Assembly (NCBI GenBank): GCA_023014485.1
Contig: JAJOZX010001566.1
Location: forward strand, 782,501 to 846,500
Length of the DNA: 64,000 nt
DNA from: Bathynomus jamesi
Taxonomy: Eukaryota; Arthropoda; Malacostraca; Isopoda; Cirolanidae
Direction: 5' to 3'
The stretch's first letter is position 1. Each line of letters opens with the position of its first letter. The translations under genes were made by a program, and so were the position numbers. The notes under the pieces were generated by a model that was given only the letters and a program-made list of their open reading frames with translations, searched no databases and was not told where the DNA came from. This document shows, piece by piece, positions 20,908 through 30,186 of this stretch.

Positions 20908-21318
20908 ATGAGCTCCGATCGTTCGAGAAAAAATTGGCTTAAGGAGTTCAACGATCGTGAAGAATTTCCTTTTAAATTCTTGCCTGACAACAAAACATGT
21001 TACTGCAAGTCTTGTGAGACTGCATTTACAGTAGTTAAAAAGTCCGAATTGATTCAGCATTTTAAAACTGAAAAGCACATTAAGAACAACCAACTGAAAG
21101 TGGCTAAACGAACTGCAACACAGGCACAACTGGACTCTCTACTTTCGAACCGAGCACCAAGGACGAAGTCTCAGACTCTTTCAAAAGAACTCTGCGAGGT
21201 CATGCTTGCAGCAGACATTCCGGGGTCAAAACTACAAAATTCTAAACTACGACAGTTCTTGGAGAGAAATATTGGGATACAAATTCCTGCTAATCTGGAA
21301 CGTTTCATTTCTTGTTAA
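20908..21318 (+). CDS. Truncated hAT N-terminal zinc-finger protein
   Basis: ATG at 20908 opens a 137-codon frame MSSDRSRKNWLKEFNDREEF. Residues near 31-57 form a C-x2-C ... H-x4-H finger (CYCKSCETAFTVV, then HFKTEKH), of the BED/U1 type that binds DNA in hAT transposases; the tail includes TLSKELCEVMLAADIP and LRQFLERNIG. The catalytic hAT core is absent. The layout resembles CGGBP1-like proteins, which are domesticated N-termini of hAT transposases. Whether it is translated is unknown; if so it could bind hAT ends and repress. Confidence 0.6.
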   Translation: MSSDRSRKNWLKEFNDREEFPFKFLPDNKTCYCKSCETAFTVVKKSELIQHFKTEKHIKNNQLKVAKRTATQAQLDSLLSNRAPRTKSQTLSKELCEVMLAADIPGSKLQNSKLRQFLERNIGIQIPANLERFISC

Positions 21319-21523
21319 AGCTGTTATTCCTAAAAAAGCACGGTCTGCAATAAAGTTCAGGAGTTAGATGGTTTTTTATTCCCTTTTCCAAATACAAACA
21401 CATACAGACATTTAACATAAATGACCGATTTTGTCTTTTTTTGCAATCTATTCTGTAAAAAAGTTGCACCTAAAAAGGTACCTCGAAACCGCTTTTATGT
21501 CGACTTAAAAATCCGACCTCTAC

Positions 21524-24155
21524 TAATGAAATACAAAATATATTACAATTACTTGAAACTTCAGCAACAAATATTCTAATTTGCAGAGATTTTAATTTCC
21601 CATTCATAACAAGGAAGAAAAATGACGAAGTCATATATGTTGAGAAGTTTCATGGCAACATTACAAAAGATGATAGAACCCAAGCAATAATGCTATTAGA
21701 TATGATAGAACATTACGGCCTTACTCAGGAAATCTGTGAAGCCACTAGGAAAGAGAACGTTTTGGATTTAATTTTGACAAATAACAATGAGATAATAATA
21801 AATAAAAAGGTAACGCACACAAATTTCTCCAACCATAACTTAATCGATATACAATTGAAGTTAGCACCCAGAGGCCCGGAAACGCATCCCAGAGAGGCAG
21901 AAGGAATATTTGAAGGCTTAAACATAAATTCAAAGAAAGTAGATTGGGAAAGTGTAAATAAAGATTTAAAGGAGGTAAATTGGGAATTACTACTTCACGA
22001 GAAGACTCCAGAACAAATAGTAGGTATAATGGAGTCTGAAACCAAGCCTATATTACTGAAGCATGTTCCAGAGAGACAAAAGAGAAAAAGTAGCAAACTC
22101 GAGAGAAAAATCAGGACACTATTTAGACAACGGAAGCAAACCGTAAAACATCTCCACAGATACAAACTGATGCAAGGAGACTCAAACTAGAGAGGAAACT
22201 AGGCGAAATAGAAATGGACCTAAAGCAAACATTCATACATAAGACAAACGAGGAGGAAAACAAGGTAGCAGAAAACGAAAAATAACCCAAAATACTTCTG
22301 CACTTTTGCGAAAAGGAAAATGCAGTGCAAAGAGAGTATTGGTCCGCTGATAGACGGGGAGGCCAAACACACAAATGACCCCATAAAAATGAACGAACTG
22401 CTTAAGGAACAATTTGACTCTGTGTTCAGCACCCCTAAGTTCGAGATGAAAGTAGAAAACGCAGACGAATTTATCGACATTGATACAAATCAGCCAAGGA
22501 CAAATTTTGGCACAAACTTAGTAATGGACTTAAAGCTCTCGGAAGGAGATGTAATTAAGGCTGTATCACAGATGCGAGACAATTCGGCACCAGGGCCAGA
22601 CACATGGAGTGCCACATTTTTGAAGAAGCGTAAAGAGAGTACTGCCAAACCGCTATACTTACTATGGAGGAAATCACTCGACACAGGACAAATTCCACTG
22701 CCATTAAAGAACGCGAACATTGCCCCTTTATTCAAAGGTGGTAACAGAGCAATGCCCAAGAATTATCGGCCGGTAGCTCTCACCTCATACCTTATAAAGT
22801 GCTTTGAACGTATAACTAGAAGCAAAACTACTTACTACCTACAAGAAAAGAACTTATACAACCCAAATCAACATGATTTCAGGGCTGGAAGATCATACCT
22901 ATCACAGCTATTAGATCACCAGGAGAAAATATTGGAAACACTCTGTCGAGGACAAAACATAGATGTAATCTATACTGACTTTGCTAAAGCCTCGATAAAT
23001 GTGACCATGGAATTATAGCACATAAACTTAAGAATACATGAATTACTGGAAAGCTGGGAAGATGGATATTTAATTTCTTGACGCAAAGAACACAAAGAAT
23101 GGTGGTAAATGGAGTCAAATCGGAAGTCTCGGAAGTAGAGAGCTCTGTCCCACAAGGGACAGTACTAGCTCCCTTGCTGTTTATAATAATGATTGCAGAT
23201 ATTGATACAGATATCAATGACAGTATTGTTTCAATGTTCGCAGATGACACAAAGATATGCAAGGAAATATTGAACGAAGGTGACATAGAAAGATTACAAA
23301 ACGACATTGAAACATTATTCCAGTGGGCAGAAGACAACAATATGAAGTTCAACGAAGAAAAATTCCAACTTCTAAAATATGGTAATAACAAGGAGCTACA
23401 GAAAAAAGGGTACAAATCTCTGCAAGCCAAACAGATAACACCAAATCCACAAGTCAGGGATCTTGGAGTAATAATGTCGTCAAAATTACAACGGCTAGAA
23501 AAATAATGGGAATCATCTGGAGGAGCTTCCGCAGCAGGAAAGCAAACATCATGCTCAAATTCTCAAATTATGGAAGAGTCTAGTCTTACCAATAATTGAG
23601 TATTGCTCAGTACTCACAAGCCCATACAGAAAAGAGACATTGCGAGCACTGAAGCTATACAAAGGACTTTTACGTCTAAGACAGAGGAAACGGAAGGTGA
23701 AGACTACTGGTCTCGACTACAATCACTGAAACTCTACTCTCTCGAAAGAAGGCGAGAGCGGTACACCACAATAATATACATATGGAAAATACTTGAGAGC
23801 TTTGTCCCTAACCTTAGAAATGAAATAAAAACAAACTGGAATGAGAGAAGAGGTAGATTTTGTATGGTCCCAGCTGCGGTGGGACAAGGGGCCATGAAAA
23901 CGAGGATGGAAAATACCTCAGAATACGAGGCCCAAAGCTTTTCAATGTCCTACCAAAAGAAGTGAGGAATCTCCAGCACACCGACCTGAATAACCTCAAG
24001 AACCAGCTGGACAGATTCCTTTGCAAAGTCTCTGACCAGCCATGCGTGGCTGGCTACGAGAGCAGGAGGAGATCAGACAGCAATTCCGTCCTTCACCAAA
24101 TCCCGCAAATGAGGCGGAATGCTGCAGAGGGGTCGACCGTCGGTCGATCCTGAAC
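21524..24155 (+). pseudogene. LINE endonuclease C-terminus and reverse transcriptase
   Basis: After the hAT insertion the frame gives ICRDFNFPFITRK and NVLDLILTNN (endonuclease), then SNHNLIDIQL. The RT follows in several frames: NYRPVALTSYLIKCFERI, YTDFAKA (motif A), SSVPQGTVLAPLLFIIM (motif B) and FADDTKICKE (motif C, catalytic Asp pair intact), then a C-terminal domain with LQSLKLYSLERRRERY and NLKNQLDRFLC. Breaks occur near 22,190, 23,017, 23,505 and 23,900. The protein would reverse-transcribe its own RNA at a nicked site. Clade within CR1/Jockey is not resolved. Confidence 0.88.
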
Positions 24156-24198
24156 AGTCGTTCGAACTCACCTAGAGTAAGTAAGTAAGTAAGTAAAT

Positions 24199-24372
24199 AT
24201 ATATATATATATATATATTATAATAGTAATATGCAAACTCGCAAGGAGAACTGAAAAGCAATTCCAAGGCCTTTGGTGTCTTTAGCAGTACATCTCATTC
24301 CCTAACGAGGTGTACTTCTGAATACACGAAAGGGGTTGGAATCGTTTTTCATTTTTCCTATGGGTTTGCTTA
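24199..24372 (+). repeat. (TA)n plus retroelement terminal-repeat fragment
   Basis: (TA)n at 24198-24218 follows the LINE tail. 24303-24372 carries AACGAGGTGTACTTCTGAAT, then ACACGAAAGG and TGGAATCGTTTTTC, a third copy of the terminal repeat seen at 8990 and 9776. A (GT)n(TA)n run follows at 24392-24414. Confidence 0.65.
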
Positions 24373-24414
24373 AATTTGAGAAATTCTTTCCGTGTGTGTG
24401 TGTGTGTATATATA

Positions 24415-25320
24415 CAGGGCGTCCCAAAAAAATTATACACACTTTAAATAATTATAAAGGCAGTGTTTATTAAAATACATTTCATTTTCAAAATGTAATA
24501 GAATCTACAGACATTATTTAATTGTTTTGTCAACGCCTGTTTTCAAACTGACGTCCGTTCTGGTCCAGGCACTGCTGATAACGCGAAGCAATGGAATCGC
24601 AAACATCACGAAACATTTCGTTTGGTATTTGTGTGCATTCTCGTTCAATGGCTGCTCTCAATTCAGCGACTGTTGCAGGTTTTATAGCGTAGACTTTGTC
24701 TTTTAAGTATCCCCATAAAAAAAAAGTCTAGTGGTGTGAGGTCTGGTGAACGCGGAGGGTATTCTACGAAACCCCTTCGTCCAATCCACATCCACATCGT
24801 GCCAAGTACCACTCGCAATACTCCACTCTTCGGTCCGGATCATCATCTTCATTAATAGCATGGACTAATCTTGGAATGTAACTTTTCCATTGACAGCGCT
24901 TCAAAATGCGTTGGACAGACGATTCTGAAATTCCTACCTCACGACTCGCTTGCCGCACAGATTTTCTTGGACTTTGGTGATACGTTTCCAGTACTCTTTC
25001 TTGCTTTGTGGGGCTTGTCGATGTCCGTGGTCTTCCGGAACGCTTCTTGTGGACATTCTGAACAGTTCCATCGGCTTCAAACTTATCTCTAATTCGAGTG
25101 ATGGTAAGTCGCGTTGGTGGATCTGTTTGAAACTCCCTCCTAAACTGTCTTTGCACTTCAACTGCGTTTTCACACTTCCAGTAGCATTTTAGAATGAATT
25201 TCCTTTGTTCAAAGCTTAGTCTGACTACCATTATTAATTCTAATGGGTTTAACTTGGAAAGAAAGAAACATCAATTGAGCTATCAGCTGTTAAAGTGTGT
25301 ATACATTTTTTTGGGACGCC

Positions 25321-25323
<3 letters not shown>
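24415..25323 (-). mobile_element. Internally deleted mariner-like element
   Basis: Ends CAGGGCGTCCCAAAAAAAT on both sides, inverted and nearly identical for about 35 bp, between TA dinucleotides within (TA)n tracts. At 909 bp it is shorter than an autonomous element. The gene on the minus strand keeps its N-terminal and C-terminal ends but has lost the middle. Confidence 0.92.
24530..25231 (-). pseudogene. Mariner transposase with deleted catalytic core
   Basis: ATG at 25231 opens [20 protein letters not shown]. The first 145 residues form two helix-turn-helix motifs joined by [12 protein letters not shown], an arthropod DUF4817-type N-terminus, with [20 protein letters not shown]. At WYLARCGCG the sequence jumps to [20 protein letters not shown] (in a shifted frame), then LWGYLKDKVYAIKPATV. 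The first and second catalytic Asp blocks are gone. If expressed, it would be a DNA-binding protein without catalysis. A frameshift also occurs in a run of T at 24,714-24,722. Confidence 0.85.
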
Positions 25324-25403
<80 letters not shown>

Positions 25404-25544
25404 AAATTACAGTACGCAATATTTTTAAATATTATTTTCCTCAAATTTTTGCAAATTACTTTATAAACCCTACTTCAAAGAGCGTAACAACTCTAAAATG
25501 ATTATATATATATATATATATATATATTATATTTGCAACTGGAC
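25324..25544. repeat. (TA)n tracts
   Basis: Pure (TA)n at 25324-25400 and again at 25502-25527, with a short AT-rich spacer. Confidence 0.95.
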
Positions 25545-25795
25545 TCATAATAGAGGTAACTGCAATGTAAACCAACGAAAATTGCACTGAAATGAATGTC
25601 GATTTGGATGGTCTTTGATGGCATTCTTTGAGCAGTGTTGCTATCAGTGGTAATGAACTACTTACGAAAACCTGTTTGGTAAAGCTGCTGCGAGCTGCTT
25701 GTGCCCTGAAATGGACGTAAAGGTGGAATGATGCTCGATGTGAAAAAATTTTAAACTTTTCATTTTTCTACTTAAGCTATGAATTCATCGATTGA
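25545..25795. repeat. Dispersed repeat, copy 2 of 3
   Basis: Collinear with 9500-9775: GGACTCATAATAGAGGTAAC, TGCTATCAGTGGTAATGAAC, TGCGAGCTGCTTG, CCTGAAATGGACG and a final AAGCTATGAATTCAT. No open frame. Confidence 0.55.
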
Positions 25796-25798
25796 TTA

Positions 25799-25832
<34 letters not shown>

Positions 25833-26394
25833 ATATTGTCGTGATTTAAAAAAATAATTCTTTCCTTCTACTTTGCGCTTTCTTTTCATTATCTTCCTTT
25901 TCTTACTATTATCACTCGTTTTCTCTGTATCTTTATACGGACGCGGGTAACCCGCTTGAGTCGGTGGGTGCCATTAAACTTTCGAACAATGAAAAGGACC
26001 GGGATAAATTACACACTATTATTTACTATTTACTGACTTTTTTTATGCCGAAACAATTGAACAAACGAGGTAAAGCGAGTACAGAATTAGTATTACCATT
26101 TAATCGAGGAGAGAGAGACATAATTTAATATTTGAATTTTACAATAACAAAAATACGAAAAATTACCTAATCGGAGCAAACCCGCCCGAAGACTGAATTT
26201 TAGGGCATTTCAGTCGCGATACATTTCATGTGCTGCCAATTCGTATTTTTATATTTTTCATTTCAAACAATATTAATTTCTTATCTACGTACAAACTATA
26301 ATTAAATTTCTTATTAAACATTATTTTCTTCTTTATTAAACAAAACATTATTAAAGTCTTATTAGACATTATTATCTTTATTTAAAAAACAATA

Positions 26395-26447
<53 letters not shown>

Positions 26448-26457
26448 ATATATATAT
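25796..26457. other. (TA)n tracts and unassigned AT-rich DNA
   Basis: (TA)n at 25799-25836 and 26398-26459 bracket about 560 bp with no coding signal. A GC-richer patch near 25,945 (GACGCGGGTAACCCGCTTGAG) is unassigned. Confidence 0.4.
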
Positions 26458-28517
26458 ATTAGGGTGGTCCTTATTTTTTAACTCTCGAAATTCAATGCTG
26501 CTACCCCTGGATATTGTTACTAGCCTCAAAAAGTGCTGTAAGCAAAATTTTAGCTCAGTCGGCTTCAGTCTGGTGCCACATTGGTTGTCAGTACGCTACT
26601 AGTACGCTGATATTGTTATATAGTCTACGGTGTCAAACCCCATATTTGTGGATGATGGGACGGAACCTTAGAACTGAAAATAAAACTTTTTTCCAATGGA
26701 AATATCTTTCAAAAATCAATCGATTATATAGTTTAATTTGAAAATGAGAAAAAACGAGGAGACAAACAAAGTCCGGGAAGTGCAACAACATATATATATT
26801 AAGACAGGTCACCGCGAGGTGACGAAGTTGGCCACAGTCTTGTCCTTCAGGGTGGCATCCACGGGGACACAAATCCGCTTTGGTGGGTCCTCGTATCCTT
26901 CATCTTGGAAAGCAGCGATCATGTGTTTCTTTTCTTCGGCGGTGACCTTTACGTTGAAGAACGCCAGTCCAGACAGCTCTTCCGACAGATACCACAGATG
27001 CCGGCCGATAGCCTTGGACCCCGCGGTGGCAATCTCCCCGGTTTCATAAGAAACCAGCTGCTTGTACAAGCGGAGGACGTTCGCTGGGGCAGAAACAGCT
27101 AGCGTGACCTCGAACCAAGCGAAATGTATGTCGTCACTGCGAATGGGACGAAACGGCTGAGGCTTCGCTTCTCTCGTGGACTGAGCTCGAACTGGTTGTG
27201 GAAGAGGAAGATCTTGATGGCGTATATGACCCAAGCCATCCATCGGGCGCGGTGGTAAGAACCTGGACGGATGAACCGGATACAACGAGGGGGAACGCCC
27301 CCTGACTACGATGGTGAGCTCCAGCAACTCACGGTAGTCGTCCCGCGGCTGTGCCTCCTGGAGTTGGCGCTTGCAGAAGCCAATGATGTCATCAGCCCCA
27401 GAGTCATCTTTCATCGGTTCGAAGTCATTCAAATCAAAAAACCTTCACCTCTGCTTCAACCTCTTGAAGAGGGGGATGTCTGGACCAAAGGAAGGCTTGA
27501 AGCAGAGCGTGAAAACTTGCTCGGCCACAATTTCCAGCATGTGGTGATGGCAGGCAAGATGGAGGAGGTTAACGTCGAGCCTTTGCTGGATGAGTGTGCA
27601 AGCTCCTCGCCGGCGCGCCGTCGTTTCGGAGGTGCCGCCATGGAAGTAGAAGGACCCGCTGCTGTAGAGTCCTCATCACTTGCCGTCTCATGGGCGCTGC
27701 TACTGGAAGAGATCAAGAGATCTCCAGCTCCACCATGTTGGTTTCTTCTTGGCGGCGTTTCATGTCCTTCCTGTCGTGCTGTCTCAGCGCGGCTTCAGTT
27801 CAACTTCCGGAACTCCTTCTCCGCCAGCTTCTTATCCCTCCCATCATGCAGCCCGCCTTCCTTTCTCTCTCTGCGACATCAGAAACTTCTTGTCCTCTTC
27901 ATTTTTTATCAGATTGCTGGCCTCGGCATGGGCGACGTCGAAGAGTTCCTCAAATTTCTGAAGGAAAGCCTCCCTCTTCCTTTTTTCTGCCTCCGACTTC
28001 AACTACTCTTCGTCTTTCCAAGACGTTGCAGCCTCACGGAGGGACATTTTCTCCTTTCGGAGCTGGTGGAACAGGCGCTGGAGTACTTCTCCCGAAGAAA
28101 GAAGCCTCCCTCCAATCAATTCCTTTCTGGCTGGCCAACTAATCACACTTCAGTAGACGTCCTTGTCAATGCCATTCTCGAGATTCACCTGAGGAAGAAA
28201 GAACACTCCGTTAACACAAAACAGCAGCAACCAAGAGATAAGATTAGAGATACAATGTTCTGAACCCAAATGTGCAGGAGGAGACAAACAAACACCGGAA
28301 GTGCAAATACTTGCACTTGTCGATGACTGATAAAGGTCAATAGGTCATTGAAAATCGTTGAATTTTCTCCCTTATGAGGGAAACATTGAGATAATATAGC
28401 AGATAATATAAGCCGATTAAGCTAAAATTTGCTTACAGCACTTTTTTGAGACTAGTAACAATATCCAGGGGTAGGCCGCAGTGAGTTTCAAAGTTCAAAA
28501 ATAAGGACCATCATAAT
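26458..28517 (-). mobile_element. X1: DNA transposon of the TAGGGTG family
   Basis: Inverted ends of about 105 bp: left TAGGGTGGTCCTTATTTTT, right TATGATGGTCCTTATTTTT, both continuing with CCCCTGGATATTGTTACTAG, then CTCAAAAA and TGCTGTAAGCAAA. The left end emerges from a (TA)n tract, so no target duplication can be read. The gene lies on the minus strand. It is the first of three related elements (X2 30187-33194, X3 41309-44785). Confidence 0.85.
26809..28175 (-). pseudogene. X1 transposase-like pseudogene, core deleted
   Basis: Start taken at the ATG at 28175, just after a splice-acceptor-like TTCTTTCTTCCTCAG. Reading through several stops: MALTRTSTEV-LVGQPERN, LQRLFHQLRKEKMSLREAA, FEELFDVAHAEASNLIKN, DKKFLMSQRE, an acidic/Ser-rich linker (SSSSSAHETASDEDS), then the open C-terminus (26809-27432) with DYRELLELTIV and HLWYLSEELSGLAFF. 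The same blocks in the same order occur in X2. The central part holding the putative catalytic Asp residues is missing. An overlapping plus-strand frame (27271-28263) is a shadow. Function as transposase is inferred from the inverted ends. Confidence 0.75.
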
Positions 28518-28544
28518 GTGACACCAGTAAATATTCTCCGATTC

Positions 28545-28630
28545 ATGTGAAATTTTGTCTGCGACCATTTTGCGATATTTCTAACGAAATCCGGGGGATA
28601 GCGCAGTTAAATTTCGTAACTTGAATTTTC
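28545..28630. repeat. Diverged second copy of the X1 end
   Basis: AAATTTTGTCTGCGACCATT, then AACGAAATCC, GGGGGATAGCGCAGT and AACTTGAATTT follow the same order as the X1 right inverted repeat (28430-28505) at lower identity. It looks like the end of an older relative adjacent to X1. Confidence 0.45.
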
Positions 28631-28651
28631 TTCTATATAACTATATATCGG

Positions 28652-28689
28652 CTATATATATATATATATATATTATAATATATATATAG

Positions 28690-28731
<42 letters not shown>
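28652..28731. repeat. (TA)n microsatellite
   Basis: Imperfect then pure (TA)n immediately before a LINE fragment. Confidence 0.95.
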
Positions 28732-28734
<3 letters not shown>

Positions 28735-29510
28735 GAGATGTTCTGGGCCTTTGCCTTATTCACTGATTCACTTTTCATAAACTTTTGCAACATTCGTGGC
28801 CTTTCTTCAATTTTCAATTAGTTGAACACCACCATTCCTCCTCTAAATCACATCTTCTCTTCCTCACTGAAACTCAGGTGTCTGGGACGACTAACAGCAA
28901 CCCCTTTTCTGTACCCTGCTATTTTCTGTGCACTCACTTTCACTCCAAAGGTGGATGTTGCCTATCGTTCCAATTCGGCCTTTGGATCCTCCCAAGAGGA
29001 GACGCCTTTGGCACTTTGGTTGCGCTGATTGGGATGCTCTTAGGCAGTACTTCTGTGATTTCCCATGCAATGATTACTGCTTCCGTAGCCGGAGACGTAG
29101 GTGATCCTCTCGGGCATGGAGGTGTACATTCCATATTCTATTTCTACTGCTAATGCAAAAACACCTTGGTTTAACTTTACTTGTTCTAAGGCTACCGTAA
29201 TACAGAGGAGTCTTTCAGAAGGTACTGTTGCCACCCAACTCCTGAATCTCACAGCTTATATTTGTGCCTGGAATCGTGCAAAATCTGTTCTTCGACTCAC
29301 CAAAAATTCCTCCATCAGACAAAAATGTGAAAACCTATTTAATTCTAATTTTTCTCGGTCTTTCTGGCATCTAGCCAAGAACCTCTCGAACAACTTTACT
29401 TCTTCTTTCCCTCCTCTTTTCCATTCCGATGGCTCAGTTGCTGTCACTTCTCCCGATAAAGCTGAACTCTTCGCTGAAACTTTCGCCTCCAACTCAAATT
29501 TTCCTATAAG
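28735..29510 (+). pseudogene. J LINE copy 1: endonuclease and linker fragment
   Basis: A Jockey-like LINE, plus strand. Frames in order: INFCNIRGLSSIFN and [21 protein letters not shown] (endonuclease start), a large internal deletion, then AVLLxFPMQ, ILSGMEVYIPYS, NAKTPWFNFTCSKATVIQRS, NRAKSVLRLTKNSSIRQKC, FWHLAKNLSNNF and DGSVAVTSPDKAELFAETF. These blocks link endonuclease to RT in this family. The RT itself is absent. The family has two larger copies here (33.3-34.5 kb and 39.2-45.6 kb). Confidence 0.82.
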
Positions 29511-29540
29511 ACCGGGATTTATGGGACACCCCATATATGT
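29511..29540. repeat. Solitary mariner end remnant
   Basis: GACCGGGATTTATGGGACAC, then CCC before TATA, resembles the right end of the 20.1 and 59.3-kb mariners (CCGGACTTATGGGACACCC). No partner end is nearby. Confidence 0.5.
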
Positions 29541-29545
29541 AGATA

Positions 29546-30186
29546 TTTGGGTGATTAATTATATTACCCAAAATCTATATTGAATTCCAAATAAGTCTGA
29601 TATAACCTAACCTAACTTCTAAAAAGACATTTATATGTAGTTTATGCTCCGTTGGGTGATTTATTTGGGGCCCAATATGGATTTCGACTACTATAATATA
29701 ATTAATCGCCGAAATATCTAAATATCTAATAACTATACGCTACACGAACTAGTCCCACGTTTAGCACGGGAAAGCAAAAATTCTAAGGTAACTACTCTAG
29801 CCTGACCTACAAAAACCACTTACATGTGGTAGTATGCTCAATTAAATGTTTAATACGCAATATGGTTTTTTCAAATAAAACAAAAAGAAATTGTCCACAA
29901 TTCTTAACTCTATCCTGACAATCTTTAGAATAAGCGCTCATCGCAAGAGAAACATGAGGGTAGCAATTCTCGCGGTGTCTCCATAGATTCAAAATTAGTT
30001 TTTTAATTGAAAATCATTAAATGTCATGAAAAAGGGGATACAATTATGGTTAGGCAGTTAGGTTAGGGTAATTAATGAGGCTACTTAGATTAGGTTAAAT
30101 GCCGCTATTCAGAACGAAAAATGTGAAATGTGAATTTCATAAAGTAACCATACATAGATACACATACAAATATATATATACTGTAC
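29546..30186. other. No gene recognised
   Basis: AT-rich DNA with several TAACCTAACC-like motifs (29,600; 30,050-30,100), a sequence style common in arthropod intergenic DNA. No long frame or inverted ends. Confidence 0.45.

Larger units (their letters stand above)
19937..21522 (+). mobile_element. hAT-type derivative with 8-bp target duplication
   Basis: Ends TAGAGGACGGA and TAGAGGTCGGA (read inward) match the hAT terminal consensus YARNG. A perfect 8-bp duplication CTAATGAA flanks it (19929-19936 and 21523-21530) and exactly rejoins the LINE coding sequence. Excluding the mariner inside it, it is about 900 bp and keeps only the N-terminal part of a transposase-like gene, so it cannot move by itself. 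Confidence 0.9.
19450..24198 (+). mobile_element. Non-LTR retrotransposon (CR1/Jockey group), interrupted
   Basis: On the plus strand the element encodes an endonuclease and a reverse transcriptase and ends in a simple-repeat tail of GTAA units (24177-24198) followed by (TA)n. A hAT derivative (19937-21522) is inserted in the endonuclease region; the coding sequence resumes after its 8-bp duplication. The 5' limit is uncertain because the upstream DNA is microsatellite. A diverged relative lies at 49.9-51.9 kb on the minus strand. Confidence 0.85.

Noticed and set aside
27271..28263. Plus-strand open frame of about 330 codons
   Set aside because: It is the shadow of the GC-richer X1 gene on the minus strand. 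The minus strand aligns block by block with X2, while this frame resembles nothing.
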